Part shown: in pieces, positions 25,575 to 34,278 of the stretch
Layout of the letters: the number at the start of each line of letters is the position of its first letter
Position numbering within the stretch: position 1 is the first letter of the stretch
Source: Xanthomonas codiaei
GTDB taxonomy: Bacteria; Pseudomonadota; Gammaproteobacteria; Xanthomonadales; Xanthomonadaceae
Direction: 5' to 3'
Length of the DNA stretch: 64,000 nucleotides
NCBI RefSeq assembly: GCF_002939785.1
Contig: NZ_MDEC01000001.1
Location: 294,198 to 358,197, forward strand
Made by a program: the position numbers and the translations under genes
Notes under the pieces: model-generated
The model's database searches: none
What the model was told of the DNA's origin: nothing
The model's input: only the letters and a program-made list of their open reading frames with translations

Positions 25575-28535
25575 ATGATTTACAAGACCAGCAAGCTTCG
25601 CGACGCGATTTCATTCGCCATCGCGGTTGGCGCGACTGCCTCGGCACTGCCTTCGATCGCCATCGCCCAGGACGCCGGCGCGACCAACCTCGATCGTATC
25701 GAAGTGACCGGTTCGCGCATCCGCCAGGTGGATACGGAAACCGCTCAGCCGATTCTGACCGTCAGCCGCGCCGACATCGAGAAGCAGGGCTTCTCGTCGG
25801 TCGCCGACATCCTGCAAAACATCAGCGCAGTCGGCACGCCGCCGATCAGCCGCGCGTCGCCGCTGTCTTCCGGCGAAGCGGTCGGTGGTACCTACATCAG
25901 CCTGCGTGACCTGGGTGCGGCTCGTACGCTGGTGCTGGTCAACGGCAAGCGTCTTGGCATCACCACTGACGGCCTGCAGGACATCTCCACCGTTCCTGTC
26001 TCCTCGATCGATCGCATCGAGGTGCTGAAGGACGGTGCTTCCTCGATCTACGGTTCCGACGCGATCGCCGGTGTCATCAACATCATCACCCGTACCAACT
26101 TCGATGGCGCGACCGGCAACGTCTACTACGGCCAGTACTCGCAGGGCGATGGCGAGACGACCAATGCCGATTTCGTGATGGGCGTGACCGGTGAGCGTGG
26201 AACCCTGACCGTTGGCATCGAGTACGCCAAGGAAAACAAGGTTGCTGCCTCTGACCGTCCTTACTCGGAATTCCCGCGCTCGTCCAATCATCCGGACTTT
26301 GGCTGGACCGCCGTCGGCGAGTTCGGTGGATTCGTCAGCCGTCCGGCGGATGCGCTTCCCAATGTCCGTTACCCGGCCGCCACTGCAGCCAACCCGAATC
26401 GTGAAGTCCGCGTGCTGGTACGCGATGGTGGCAACCCGGACAACCCGGCTGACTACCGCGCTCAGAACACCGACCAGACCGTTACCCAGGACAAGACCAA
26501 CACCAACCGCTGGACCGACCTGCGCACTCCGCAGGAGCGCCGCTCGCTGTTCGTGGATGGTTCGTACGACCTGACGGACAACGTTCGCTTCCGCACCAAC
26601 GTGCTGTACAGCAATCGTGATTCCGAGCGCCAGATCGCGGGCTACCCGTACCAGGCACTCGCATTCGGTTCGCCGATGTCGGTGGATAGCGCATTCAATC
26701 CGCTGAACCGCGAAATCCCGAACTGGTGGCGTCGTACGACCGAAGTACCGCGCACCACGCGTGCGGAGCTGACCACGTATCGCTTCTCGGGCGCGTTCGA
26801 CGGCTCGTTCAATGTCGGCGACCGCATCTTCGACTGGGATGTGGGTTACCTCTATAACAACAACAAGCTGGTGCAGAGCGGTTACGGCGATCTCAACCTG
26901 ACCTCGTTGCGTGCAGCTGTGGGCCCGTCCTTCATCAACGCCTCCGGCGTTGCGCAGTGCGGCTCGGCTGCCGCTCCGATCGCTCTGGCACAGTGCGTGC
27001 CGTTCAATCCGTTCATCGCCGCTGGCCTGACCGGTCCGGGTGCACTGACCGGCAATCAGGCCCTGCAGGACTTCCTGATCCCTACCACGCACGCGACCGC
27101 AGACACCAAGACCAAGGTCATTTCTGCCAACTTGTCGGGTAGCTTGTTCACCCTGCCGGCTGGCGATCTCGGCTTTGCCGTGGGTGCCGAGCAGCGCAAG
27201 GAAGAAGGCGAGTTCAGCCCGGACGCGTTGGCGCAGTCGGGTAACACTTCTGGTCTGGCCAACTTCCCCACCGGTGGCAGCTACAAGGTGGAAGAAGTCT
27301 ACGCCGAGCTCAACGTGCCGATCCTGGCTGATCTGCCGTTCGCCCAGGAGCTGAGTCTGAGCCTTGCTTCCCGGTATTCCGACTACAACACCTTCGGCGA
27401 CACCGTGAACAGCAAGTTCGGCTTCAAGTGGAAGCCGATCCAGTCGCTGCTGGTTCGCGGTACCTGGGCCGAAGGCTTCCGTGCGCCGACCATCTCCGAC
27501 CTCTATGGCGGCGGTTCGCAGACCTTCGATTCCTATACCGATCCCTGCGACGTCCAGTTCGGTGCTTCCCGCACCAGCGCCGCTGTCCGCGCACGTTGCG
27601 CTGCAGCACTGCCCGTCAATGCGGCTACCTTCCGTCAGCAGGCGCAGGGGTTCGTGCCGACCACGGCAGCCTCGTCGCAGACGCCTCTGGCGTTCCTGTC
27701 CGGCTCCAACGAAGAGCTGACCCCGGAAACCTCCACCTCCAAGACCTTGGGTTTTGTGTGGAGCCCGGGCTTCGTCAACGGCTTGAACGTGTCGCTTGAC
27801 TGGTGGCAGATCCGCGTCGAAAACACCATCATCGGCGACACCGCCAACCTGATCCTCAACGATTGCTACATCAACGGCATCGCCGAGCGCTGCAACGCGT
27901 TCACTCGCGATCCGGTCAGCGGCATCGTCAACACCTTGAGCCGTACCTCGATCAACGCGGGTTACCGCGAGGTTGAGGGTTACGACTTGGATCTGGGCTA
28001 CCGCCTGGCAACCGACGCAGCCGGAACCTTCGGCGTCAAGTGGACGACCACCTACACCAGCCGCGACGAGTTGGTCACCACCCGTAATTCCGTCACCAAT
28101 CCGAACCCGTTCACGGGCGTGGGCTGGGCGGGCACCACCACCGGCACGCACTTCCGTATCCGTTCCAATGTCGCTTTCAACTGGGATAAGGGCGACTTCG
28201 GTGCCAGCTGGACGGTGCGTTACTTCTCCGGCCTGAAGGAAACCTGCCTGAGTGCGTCGCTGTTCCCCGACGAGTGCAGCGATCCCAACTACCGCGCTCC
28301 GAACAACCAGGGCGTTTCGGTTGGTAACCCGACCAACGAGCGTGGCGCGACCATCTTCAACGACGTCCAAGTACGTTGGAACGCTCCGTGGAACGCGACG
28401 ATTGCTGCCGGTGCCAACAACGTGTTCGACCGCGTCGGCCCGACCCTGTACAGCCAGCCGAGCTCCAACGTGTCTTACTTCGGTGGCTTCGATATCGGTC
28501 GCTTCCTCTACATGCGTTACACCCAGCGGTTCTGA
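25575..28535 (+). CDS. TonB-dependent receptor, Oar-like (receptor 1)
   Basis: 986-residue TonB-dependent outer-membrane receptor. The ATG at 25575 follows a GGAGAGAG ribosome site and starts a signal peptide (LRDAISFAIAVGATASAL, cleavage after IAIAQ near 32). TonB box DRIEVTGSRI; plug with SVADILQNIS, SLRDLGAARTLVLVNGKR, IDRIEVLKDGASSIYGSDAI and AGVINIITR; barrel ending YMRYTQRF with terminal Phe. Its N-terminus (SKLRDAI) and plug resemble the second receptor at 31.2-34.1 kb, so the two are paralogues. A strong terminator follows, which separates it from the TPR-sulfotransferase. The ligand is not known; this plug type is common in receptors for peptides and other non-iron compounds in Xanthomonas and Caulobacter relatives. 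Confidence 0.93.
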   Translation: MIYKTSKLRDAISFAIAVGATASALPSIAIAQDAGATNLDRIEVTGSRIRQVDTETAQPILTVSRADIEKQGFSSVADILQNISAVGTPPISRASPLSSGEAVGGTYISLRDLGAARTLVLVNGKRLGITTDGLQDISTVPVSSIDRIEVLKDGASSIYGSDAIAGVINIITRTNFDGATGNVYYGQYSQGDGETTNADFVMGVTGERGTLTVGIEYAKENKVAASDRPYSEFPRSSNHPDFGWTAVGEFGGFVSRPADALPNVRYPAATAANPNREVRVLVRDGGNPDNPADYRAQNTDQTVTQDKTNTNRWTDLRTPQERRSLFVDGSYDLTDNVRFRTNVLYSNRDSERQIAGYPYQALAFGSPMSVDSAFNPLNREIPNWWRRTTEVPRTTRAELTTYRFSGAFDGSFNVGDRIFDWDVGYLYNNNKLVQSGYGDLNLTSLRAAVGPSFINASGVAQCGSAAAPIALAQCVPFNPFIAAGLTGPGALTGNQALQDFLIPTTHATADTKTKVISANLSGSLFTLPAGDLGFAVGAEQRKEEGEFSPDALAQSGNTSGLANFPTGGSYKVEEVYAELNVPILADLPFAQELSLSLASRYSDYNTFGDTVNSKFGFKWKPIQSLLVRGTWAEGFRAPTISDLYGGGSQTFDSYTDPCDVQFGASRTSAAVRARCAAALPVNAATFRQQAQGFVPTTAASSQTPLAFLSGSNEELTPETSTSKTLGFVWSPGFVNGLNVSLDWWQIRVENTIIGDTANLILNDCYINGIAERCNAFTRDPVSGIVNTLSRTSINAGYREVEGYDLDLGYRLATDAAGTFGVKWTTTYTSRDELVTTRNSVTNPNPFTGVGWAGTTTGTHFRIRSNVAFNWDKGDFGASWTVRYFSGLKETCLSASLFPDECSDPNYRAPNNQGVSVGNPTNERGATIFNDVQVRWNAPWNATIAAGANNVFDRVGPTLYSQPSSNVSYFGGFDIGRFLYMRYTQRF

Positions 28536-28561
28536 GAGTGGGTTTGAAAGCTTGACCTAGG

Positions 28562-28593
28562 CTACGCCCCCGATCTCGGGGGCGTAGTTTTTT
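28562..28593 (+). terminator. Rho-independent terminator after receptor 1
   Basis: CTACGCCCCCG and CGGGGGCGTAG form a perfect 11-bp stem with an ATCT loop and six T, 27 bp past the receptor stop. Confidence 0.95.
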
Positions 28594-28737
28594 ATGCGTT
28601 GTTACATAACTGTCTTGAATGTCGTAACACGTAGAATCTTGAAGTCTCCTGAAGTCTTTGTATGCATGGTGAATCCGTAGCGTTTGATTCGATGCGACGG
28701 GCACGTTTCTTGCGAAATTTCACTGGCCAGGATGTGA

Positions 28738-28755
28738 GATCATTCATCAATGATC
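28738..28755 (+). promoter_or_regulatory. Inverted repeat over the TPR-sulfotransferase start codon
   Basis: GATCATT and AATGATC (7-bp perfect arms, 4-nt loop) include the ATG at 28750 in the right arm. There is no clear ribosome site nearby. It may be a weak translational hairpin or a DNA palindrome. Confidence 0.3.
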
Positions 28756-30543
28756 ATGTCGGCGTCTGCTCACCAAGAAAGAATGCGGGCATGGATGCGT
28801 GAAGGTGTCGCGCCCGCTGTTTCAAACAGCGCCGGATGGCTGGCATTTGCAGAAGAGCTGCATCGCCACGGCGTTCTCCATGATGCTTGTCATGCCTACT
28901 GGCATCTGGCGACTCTTCAGCCTTCCGAGCCGGCCTATCTAATCAATATCGGAAATTTATTGCTTGAACTAGAAGACTTCGGACAGTCTCTGGTCGCCTT
29001 CGAAGAGGCCATCAAGCGCGGTGCTGGAAACGAAGTGGCTTGCCAGTTGGGTCTAGGGCTGGCATTGCTTTATCTTCAAAGATATCAGCAGGCAGAAATA
29101 AGCCTTGGGCGTGCCTGGCGGCAGGAGCCCGACGCATACGACGTTGCTCTGGCCTATGCGCAATGCTTGATGGAGCTCGAGCGATTTGACGAGGTGAGAT
29201 CTTGCCTTGGGCATCTGGATCATCGGGCAATGTCTCGCGCGCAATGCGAGAGTTTCGCCTGGTTGCTCGCCAATTGCGGCGAAGAGTTGCGCGCGTTGGC
29301 GCTGTATGAGCAGCTGCTTGACGACACTACCGCAACGAGCGAGTTACGAGTACAGCTCGTTCTTTTGCTCGAAAGACTCAATCGCCTGGACGAAGCCGGT
29401 CGCCATCTGCTGCACCAAAGCGTTGTCGGAAGCGAGATGTCTCCGATGAAGGCACTTGCGATGGGGCGAATGCTGCGGCGACAAAAGAAGTACGAAAGCG
29501 CTGATAAGAGTCTTGCATCGGGTATCGCGATGGCTGGGGATGGAGCAATTGGAGCATTGCTGGAGTTCGAGCGGGCCAAGAATGCCGATGCAGGCTGTCG
29601 CTTCGATGACGCCATGGCTGCATTGGATCGCGCGCACGCGCGTGCCATCGTGGCTTACACTCGCCGTTTTCCAGGGCAGACGGAGGATGGCGCCCTGGGA
29701 TGGCTGGACGAATCTTTAAGAGCTCCAGTTCCTTTAACTTGGCATTCCTCGCAAACGAAAGGTGGGCGTTCAGAAGATCCGACATTTCTTGTGGGTTTTC
29801 CGCGGTCAGGCACAACACTTTTGGAGCGCATATTGGATGCGCATCCAGGTTTCGTCGTATTGGATGAGCGACCGGCGTTGGAGGAGGCTATCGCCTGCTT
29901 GCGTGCGGGCATGGATTTGGCCGAGCCGCACCTGGACGACTGGTTGGCTTCGCTTTCCGACACTCAGATTGGCAAGGCGCGAGATATCTATCATGCGGTG
30001 GTCGCCAAGTATGTTTCCGTAGATTCGTGCTTGATCGATAAATATCCCTTGAATTTGACGCGAGTCCCGTATATCGCCCGGCTATTTCCGCGTGCGAAAT
30101 ATATTCTCCTTTTGCGCGACCCTCATGACTGTGTATTGAGTTGTTACATGCAGGCATTCGGTATGCGTGGAGGCGCACTCTCATTCGCAACCTTGGAGGC
30201 CTCCGCAGAGACGTATGTAAAGGTAATGTCTTATTGGGAGCGCCATAGGGCATTGGCCAGTGCCCAAGTCCATGTAATTCGATACGAGGATCTGGTCAAT
30301 GACATGCCGTCGCATGTATCGGCATTGCTACACTTCCTCGCGTCTGAGTGGGACGATGCCGTGACAAGTTTCCAGGAGCTCGCCAAGTCGCGACCCACGC
30401 GAATCAATACGCCGAGTTACGCCCAGGTTATCGAGCCGATCCATGATCGTGCAATTGGACGGTGGGAGCACTATCGACATCATTTCTCCCCGCGCACGCA
30501 ACATCTTCTTGCGCCATGGCGCCTCCGTTATGGTTACGCCTAG
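28750..30543 (+). CDS. TPR-repeat sulfotransferase
   Basis: 597-residue protein with an N-terminal tetratricopeptide array (about residues 20-290, for example AYLINIGNLLLELEDFGQSL) and a C-terminal PAPS-dependent sulfotransferase domain (Sulfotransfer_3-like). The 5'-phosphosulfate loop is FLVGFPRSGTT (346-356); the 3'-phosphate motif is probably around YILLLRDPHDCVLSCYMQAF. No signal peptide is seen, so it is likely cytoplasmic. Such proteins transfer sulfate from PAPS to a peptide, sugar or small molecule; the TPRs would bind a partner or substrate. The gene is less GC-rich than its neighbours. It faces a 2OG-Fe(II) oxygenase gene whose stop codon abuts its own. Substrate unknown. Confidence 0.88.
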   Translation: MIMSASAHQERMRAWMREGVAPAVSNSAGWLAFAEELHRHGVLHDACHAYWHLATLQPSEPAYLINIGNLLLELEDFGQSLVAFEEAIKRGAGNEVACQLGLGLALLYLQRYQQAEISLGRAWRQEPDAYDVALAYAQCLMELERFDEVRSCLGHLDHRAMSRAQCESFAWLLANCGEELRALALYEQLLDDTTATSELRVQLVLLLERLNRLDEAGRHLLHQSVVGSEMSPMKALAMGRMLRRQKKYESADKSLASGIAMAGDGAIGALLEFERAKNADAGCRFDDAMAALDRAHARAIVAYTRRFPGQTEDGALGWLDESLRAPVPLTWHSSQTKGGRSEDPTFLVGFPRSGTTLLERILDAHPGFVVLDERPALEEAIACLRAGMDLAEPHLDDWLASLSDTQIGKARDIYHAVVAKYVSVDSCLIDKYPLNLTRVPYIARLFPRAKYILLLRDPHDCVLSCYMQAFGMRGGALSFATLEASAETYVKVMSYWERHRALASAQVHVIRYEDLVNDMPSHVSALLHFLASEWDDAVTSFQELAKSRPTRINTPSYAQVIEPIHDRAIGRWEHYRHHFSPRTQHLLAPWRLRYGYA

Positions 30544-31233
30544 TCAGCGTTGTGGGAAACGGAGATACGTGGAGAGGATGTACTTGTCCCCGCTCGTGGG
30601 TGGCCTGCCTTGATGTGCGTACATCCAATATGGCGGAAACATCAAAAGCCTACCGGCTCGCGGCGTAATGCCATGGTTTAAACCTGGAAACCAGGTTTCG
30701 CCGCCTTGCTCGACATCATTGAGATACCAGAGAAAAACCAGATACCGATCGCAGACGCTATTTATCGAATCGAAGTGCGTCTGGAAGCGCTCATCGCTTT
30801 CGGGGCGATAACGCTTGAGGATCAATGGGCTGAGAAGCGGGCTATCAGGGACCGCGATACTGAGGCCGATATCGGCATTGTAGCGAGCGAGTTCCTTGCT
30901 GATCAGAGAGCGGAAAAAGCTCAAAAATGCGTGATCTGACAGTTTGGAGATATCCAGCTCTGTCCACGCGCTGTCGTCCAGCCCGGGGCGCACGCCTCGG
31001 CCGTTCCGTTCGTGGAATTCGCCCAGCGTCAGAAAAGATTCGACCAGCTTGGCGCACAGTTGCGGCGGCAGGCTGTTGTCGTATGTCCGAATGAAGTGCC
31101 GAAGATGATCCTGAGAGGAGGGCGCCGCGGATGCGGCGCCCTCTTCCCCGTGATGCAGATCAGAATCGTGCAGTCCAACGCATCCAGTAGTACCTGCCGA
31201 TGGCATCGTAGGTCCGCAAGTCGGTGGAGGCAT
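30544..31233 (-). CDS. 2-oxoglutarate/Fe(II)-dependent oxygenase, prolyl-4-hydroxylase type
   Basis: Up to 229 residues. The iron site is His153/Asp155 in FQTHFDSIN and His207 in MYAHQG, with Lys217 (SGDKYIL) as the likely 2-oxoglutarate ligand. RYLVFLWYLNDVEQGGETWFPG is the usual double-stranded-helix segment. These enzymes hydroxylate proline or other residues of peptides. The start is uncertain: the only upstream ATGs (31233, 31206) lie inside the end of the preceding receptor gene, and the recognisable domain begins near residue 47 (FIRTYDNSLPPQLC, about 31093). It may be translated by coupling with receptor 2 or from a non-ATG codon. A strong hairpin (31118-31143) lies between the receptor stop and the domain. 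It abuts the TPR-sulfotransferase tail to tail with no gap. Confidence 0.83.
   Translation of the reverse strand: MPPPTCGPTMPSAGTTGCVGLHDSDLHHGEEGAASAAPSSQDHLRHFIRTYDNSLPPQLCAKLVESFLTLGEFHERNGRGVRPGLDDSAWTELDISKLSDHAFLSFFRSLISKELARYNADIGLSIAVPDSPLLSPLILKRYRPESDERFQTHFDSINSVCDRYLVFLWYLNDVEQGGETWFPGLNHGITPRAGRLLMFPPYWMYAHQGRPPTSGDKYILSTYLRFPQR
31118..31143 (-). terminator. GC-rich hairpin after receptor 2 (attenuator-like)
   Basis: GAGGGCGCCGC and GCGGCGCCCTC form a perfect 11-bp stem with a 4-nt loop, 17 bp past the receptor 2 stop. No T run follows (CTCTCAGG), so termination would be partial; it may limit expression of the oxygenase gene downstream. Confidence 0.6.
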
Positions 31234-34087
31234 TGAAGCCGGAATAGACCAGGGGTGGTTGACGGTCTGCCAGGTTGCGAACGCCGATCTGGATCGTACT
31301 GTTGTTCAGCGACTCAAGGCGATACCCCAACTGGAAGTCGGTCTGGGTATACGACGGAACTTGGCGCTTGGCCACGTAACCGTCGGTACCGACCTCGGCA
31401 ACGTCTGGGGCCTCGTTCACATGGTGGACGTATCGGGTGGTCAGACTGGCATTCAGATTTCCGAACGTCCAGGTCAGATCATTGAGGGCGCGCCAGCGTG
31501 CAATATTACCGAAGCCTGAGGATGCGGAATCCACAAATGTGCCCGCCAAGCCCTTGCTTTCCGGTATTCCGGGGAATGCACCGACGTCGCTGGTGGGATC
31601 TCCCGAGAGCAGGCGAACATCGTATTGACGAATGTATGTCGTATCCAAATTCCACGACAGCTTGCCCCACGCAGCTTCCTGCGTGTTGTAACGGAAGCCC
31701 AGGTCGACGCCGCTCGTACGCAATTCACCAAAATTGCCGATCACATTGGTCATTTGTGCAACGTCGCCGGCTGCATCGCGAATGAATGTGTCGCAATAGC
31801 GCCCAAACTGGTAGCACTGATTCAACATCACGGTCTCGGGCAGATTGGTGATGAACTGATCAAGGCTTACACGCCAGTAGTCGGCAGTCACGCTGAACCC
31901 GTCGAGCCAGCTGGGACTGTAAACGAAGCCATATGTAAAGACGTCACCTTCTTCCGGCTGAAGGTTCGGGTTCGACACCTGGAACGAAGTCACCTGATTG
32001 TTGCTCTGGCGGAATGAGCCATCAGGAGCAACGCCTGCACACGCACGCGGATCTGCAGTCGCCTGTCCCGAATAGCCATTGCAGGGATCGACGTAGCTAT
32101 TCGCGCTGGGAACCGTCGGCGAGAAGAGGTCGCCGATGGTCGGTGCACGGAACACATCTGCATACGTACCGCGGATCAGAAGATCGGAAAAGGGCTTCCA
32201 CTCTATACCGACCTTCGAATTGGTCGTGCCGCCGAAATTCGAGTAATCGGAATAACGCGTGCCCATCGTCAGGTTCAGTTTTTCTGCAAAAGGCACCTCG
32301 CTCAAAAGCGGAATGAGCGCTTCTGCGTAGACTTCATTGACGTCGAACTTTCCGGAGATGTCGCCGTAAGTACAGGCTTCCTGCGTGGTGAGGCAGACAG
32401 TTTCGCCCGGCGGGATGATGGTCAGGAAATCGCTGGTCGAACTGGCAGATTCCTCACGGCGTTCCACGCCAACTGCCAGGGACACGGTGCCTGCAGGAAC
32501 ATCGAAGAGGTCGCCGGTCGCATTGGCGTTGAAGACCTTCAGGGTGTTTTCGTTGGTGTTGGTAATCGTCGGGTTGATCAGACTGAGCGCGTTCAACTGC
32601 GCTTGGCCGGTCGGGGTGGTCGCGTCGGGGGCAGGACCCAGGAAGTTGACGGGCAGGCAGCCATTGATCGCCGTTGCCGGGTTTCCTGGCGTACGGACGC
32701 AGATCGGATTTCCGGTTGCCGGGTCGATCATTGATGGGCCGAGTGCGGCGGCCAGACCGGGACTGTACAGATATCCCTTCACCGAGGATGACTGCGGTGA
32801 GCGGCCGTATCCGTAAGATGCGTCCCAACTCCAACTGCTGTCACCGAAGGCGCCGCGCAGCCCGCCGGTGATCTGATATGTCTCGGTGGTGAAACGCGTG
32901 GTGCGTGTAGGAATGAAATCACGAAGGCGCAGACGTGCGTCCGTGATGTCGACCCCGAAAGGGTTATAGAGGCTATCTGCGCTGATCGGAACATCGTCCA
33001 CAGCAGGACGACCGTCGAACGGCAACGGTGCCAGGGCAAAGGCGGATTCAGTCCGCAACCAGGAGCCCAGTACAAATGCCTCGACGTTGTCGCTGAGCTT
33101 GTAAGTGCCGTTCATGAAGAGGCTGGTCCGCTCCTGCGGCGTCAGCGTCAGGTTTCCATCCGCCTGATAGTTGTAGACGTCCGTTTGCGGATTGAAGCAG
33201 CGGAAGTCGGATGGAGACGAACCAGGACGGCCATCGATACGCGTCAGAGTGACATTTGCGCCCGCCCCACAATTGGGATCGGCGAGGTTGACGCCAGCAG
33301 CATTGGCGCGCGGCACGACGTAACGGCCAGTCAGAATACGACTGGTACCGCCGATACCCTTCTCGCCTGCGTACAGCTGATACGGTTGACTGGAATAGGT
33401 GCGATCCGCGGCGCGAACCTCGTCAGCCTTGTCGTAGCTGGCCCCCAGCATCAGTGCGCCTCGATCGCTGGTTATCCCGAAAACAGCGTCGTAGCGTTGG
33501 GTCGCAGCATCGCCGCGCGCGGAGGTTCCGTAGTAGGCGCTCGCTTCTACACCATCGAGGTTGTTGCGAAGGATGAAGTTGACGACGCCACCGATCGCGT
33601 CGGATCCATAGATCGCCGACGCGCCGTCCTTCAACACTTCGACTCGCTCAATCAGGCCGAGCGGGATCGAGTTGATGTCGACGGCGCCATTGGCGTTGCT
33701 AACCGTGCCTATCCATCGGCGTCCGTCCACCAGAACCAGAGAGCGATTGACGCCCAATCCGCGTAGGTCCACCGTCGCCGCGCCCGCGCCGCCGCCATTG
33801 TTCACCTGCGGATTGGTCGCCGCGCCGGCAATAGCCGGTGTGCGTTGGAGAAATTCACCGACTGTCGCGGCGCCGGAACTCTGGATGGTCTGACGGTCTA
33901 TCACGAACACCGGGCTGGATGTTTCCAGATCAGCGCGCTTGATACGCGACCCAGTGACCTCGATCTTGTCCAGGTTGGTCGTGGAACCAGCTGATGCGTC
34001 TTGGGCGAAGGATACTGGGGAATAGATTCCTCCGACGGCAAGCGCAAGTACGACGGCGTCACGCAACTTGCTTGACGTGTACTTCAT
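31160..34087 (-). CDS. TonB-dependent receptor, Oar-like (receptor 2)
   Basis: 975-residue TonB-dependent receptor, paralogue of receptor 1. The ATG at 34087 is chosen for its ribosome site (GGAGAGAG) and signal peptide (SKLRDAVVLALAVGGIYSPV, cleavage after SFAQ). TonB box DKIEVTGSRI; plug TVGEFLQRTPAI, VDLRGLGVNRSLVLVDGRRW, IERVEVLKDGASAIYGSDA and GGVVNFILR; barrel ends YWMRWTARF. An open frame extends 150 bp upstream but has no such signals. It carries the same upstream element as receptor 1. The 2OG-Fe(II) oxygenase follows on the same strand after a hairpin. Ligand unknown; inferred to be linked to the sulfotransferase/oxygenase pair. Confidence 0.93.
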   Translation of the reverse strand: MKYTSSKLRDAVVLALAVGGIYSPVSFAQDASAGSTTNLDKIEVTGSRIKRADLETSSPVFVIDRQTIQSSGAATVGEFLQRTPAIAGAATNPQVNNGGGAGAATVDLRGLGVNRSLVLVDGRRWIGTVSNANGAVDINSIPLGLIERVEVLKDGASAIYGSDAIGGVVNFILRNNLDGVEASAYYGTSARGDAATQRYDAVFGITSDRGALMLGASYDKADEVRAADRTYSSQPYQLYAGEKGIGGTSRILTGRYVVPRANAAGVNLADPNCGAGANVTLTRIDGRPGSSPSDFRCFNPQTDVYNYQADGNLTLTPQERTSLFMNGTYKLSDNVEAFVLGSWLRTESAFALAPLPFDGRPAVDDVPISADSLYNPFGVDITDARLRLRDFIPTRTTRFTTETYQITGGLRGAFGDSSWSWDASYGYGRSPQSSSVKGYLYSPGLAAALGPSMIDPATGNPICVRTPGNPATAINGCLPVNFLGPAPDATTPTGQAQLNALSLINPTITNTNENTLKVFNANATGDLFDVPAGTVSLAVGVERREESASSTSDFLTIIPPGETVCLTTQEACTYGDISGKFDVNEVYAEALIPLLSEVPFAEKLNLTMGTRYSDYSNFGGTTNSKVGIEWKPFSDLLIRGTYADVFRAPTIGDLFSPTVPSANSYVDPCNGYSGQATADPRACAGVAPDGSFRQSNNQVTSFQVSNPNLQPEEGDVFTYGFVYSPSWLDGFSVTADYWRVSLDQFITNLPETVMLNQCYQFGRYCDTFIRDAAGDVAQMTNVIGNFGELRTSGVDLGFRYNTQEAAWGKLSWNLDTTYIRQYDVRLLSGDPTSDVGAFPGIPESKGLAGTFVDSASSGFGNIARWRALNDLTWTFGNLNASLTTRYVHHVNEAPDVAEVGTDGYVAKRQVPSYTQTDFQLGYRLESLNNSTIQIGVRNLADRQPPLVYSGFNASTDLRTYDAIGRYYWMRWTARF

Positions 34088-34189
34088 GGGCTCTCTCTCC
34101 ATAACAATTTGGGGTAGGCCTGGCAGGCGGGTCCGAAGATGCGGTCCCAAGGCGACAGGGTGAACCGATGGTATATGGCAAGCAGAGAG

Positions 34190-34208
34190 AATTAAAGTCC
34201 CGTTAACG
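34190..34208 (-). promoter_or_regulatory. Shared receptor element, copy 2
   Basis: On the minus strand: CGTTAACG, three bases (GGA), CTTTAATT, 102 bp before the receptor 2 ATG. It matches copy 1 at 25443-25461 in all 16 flanking positions. Confidence 0.6.
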
Positions 34209-34224
34209 CAGAGCGGGCACATAC

Positions 34225-34250
34225 AAAAACGCCACCGCAAAACGGTGGCG
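34225..34250 (-). terminator. Rho-independent terminator of the 34.3-kb gene
   Basis: CGCCACCG and CGGTGGCG (8 bp, loop of five) run into TTTTTGT on the minus strand, 29 bp past the stop of the unknown secreted protein gene. Confidence 0.88.
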
Positions 34251-34278
34251 CTACGCTAAATTTGATGGCTGGGCTGCT

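Noticed and set aside
25611..28370. 919-codon open frame on the minus strand inside receptor 1
   Set aside because: Shadow of the receptor coding sequence; composition is typical of a GC-rich antisense frame and there is no start context.
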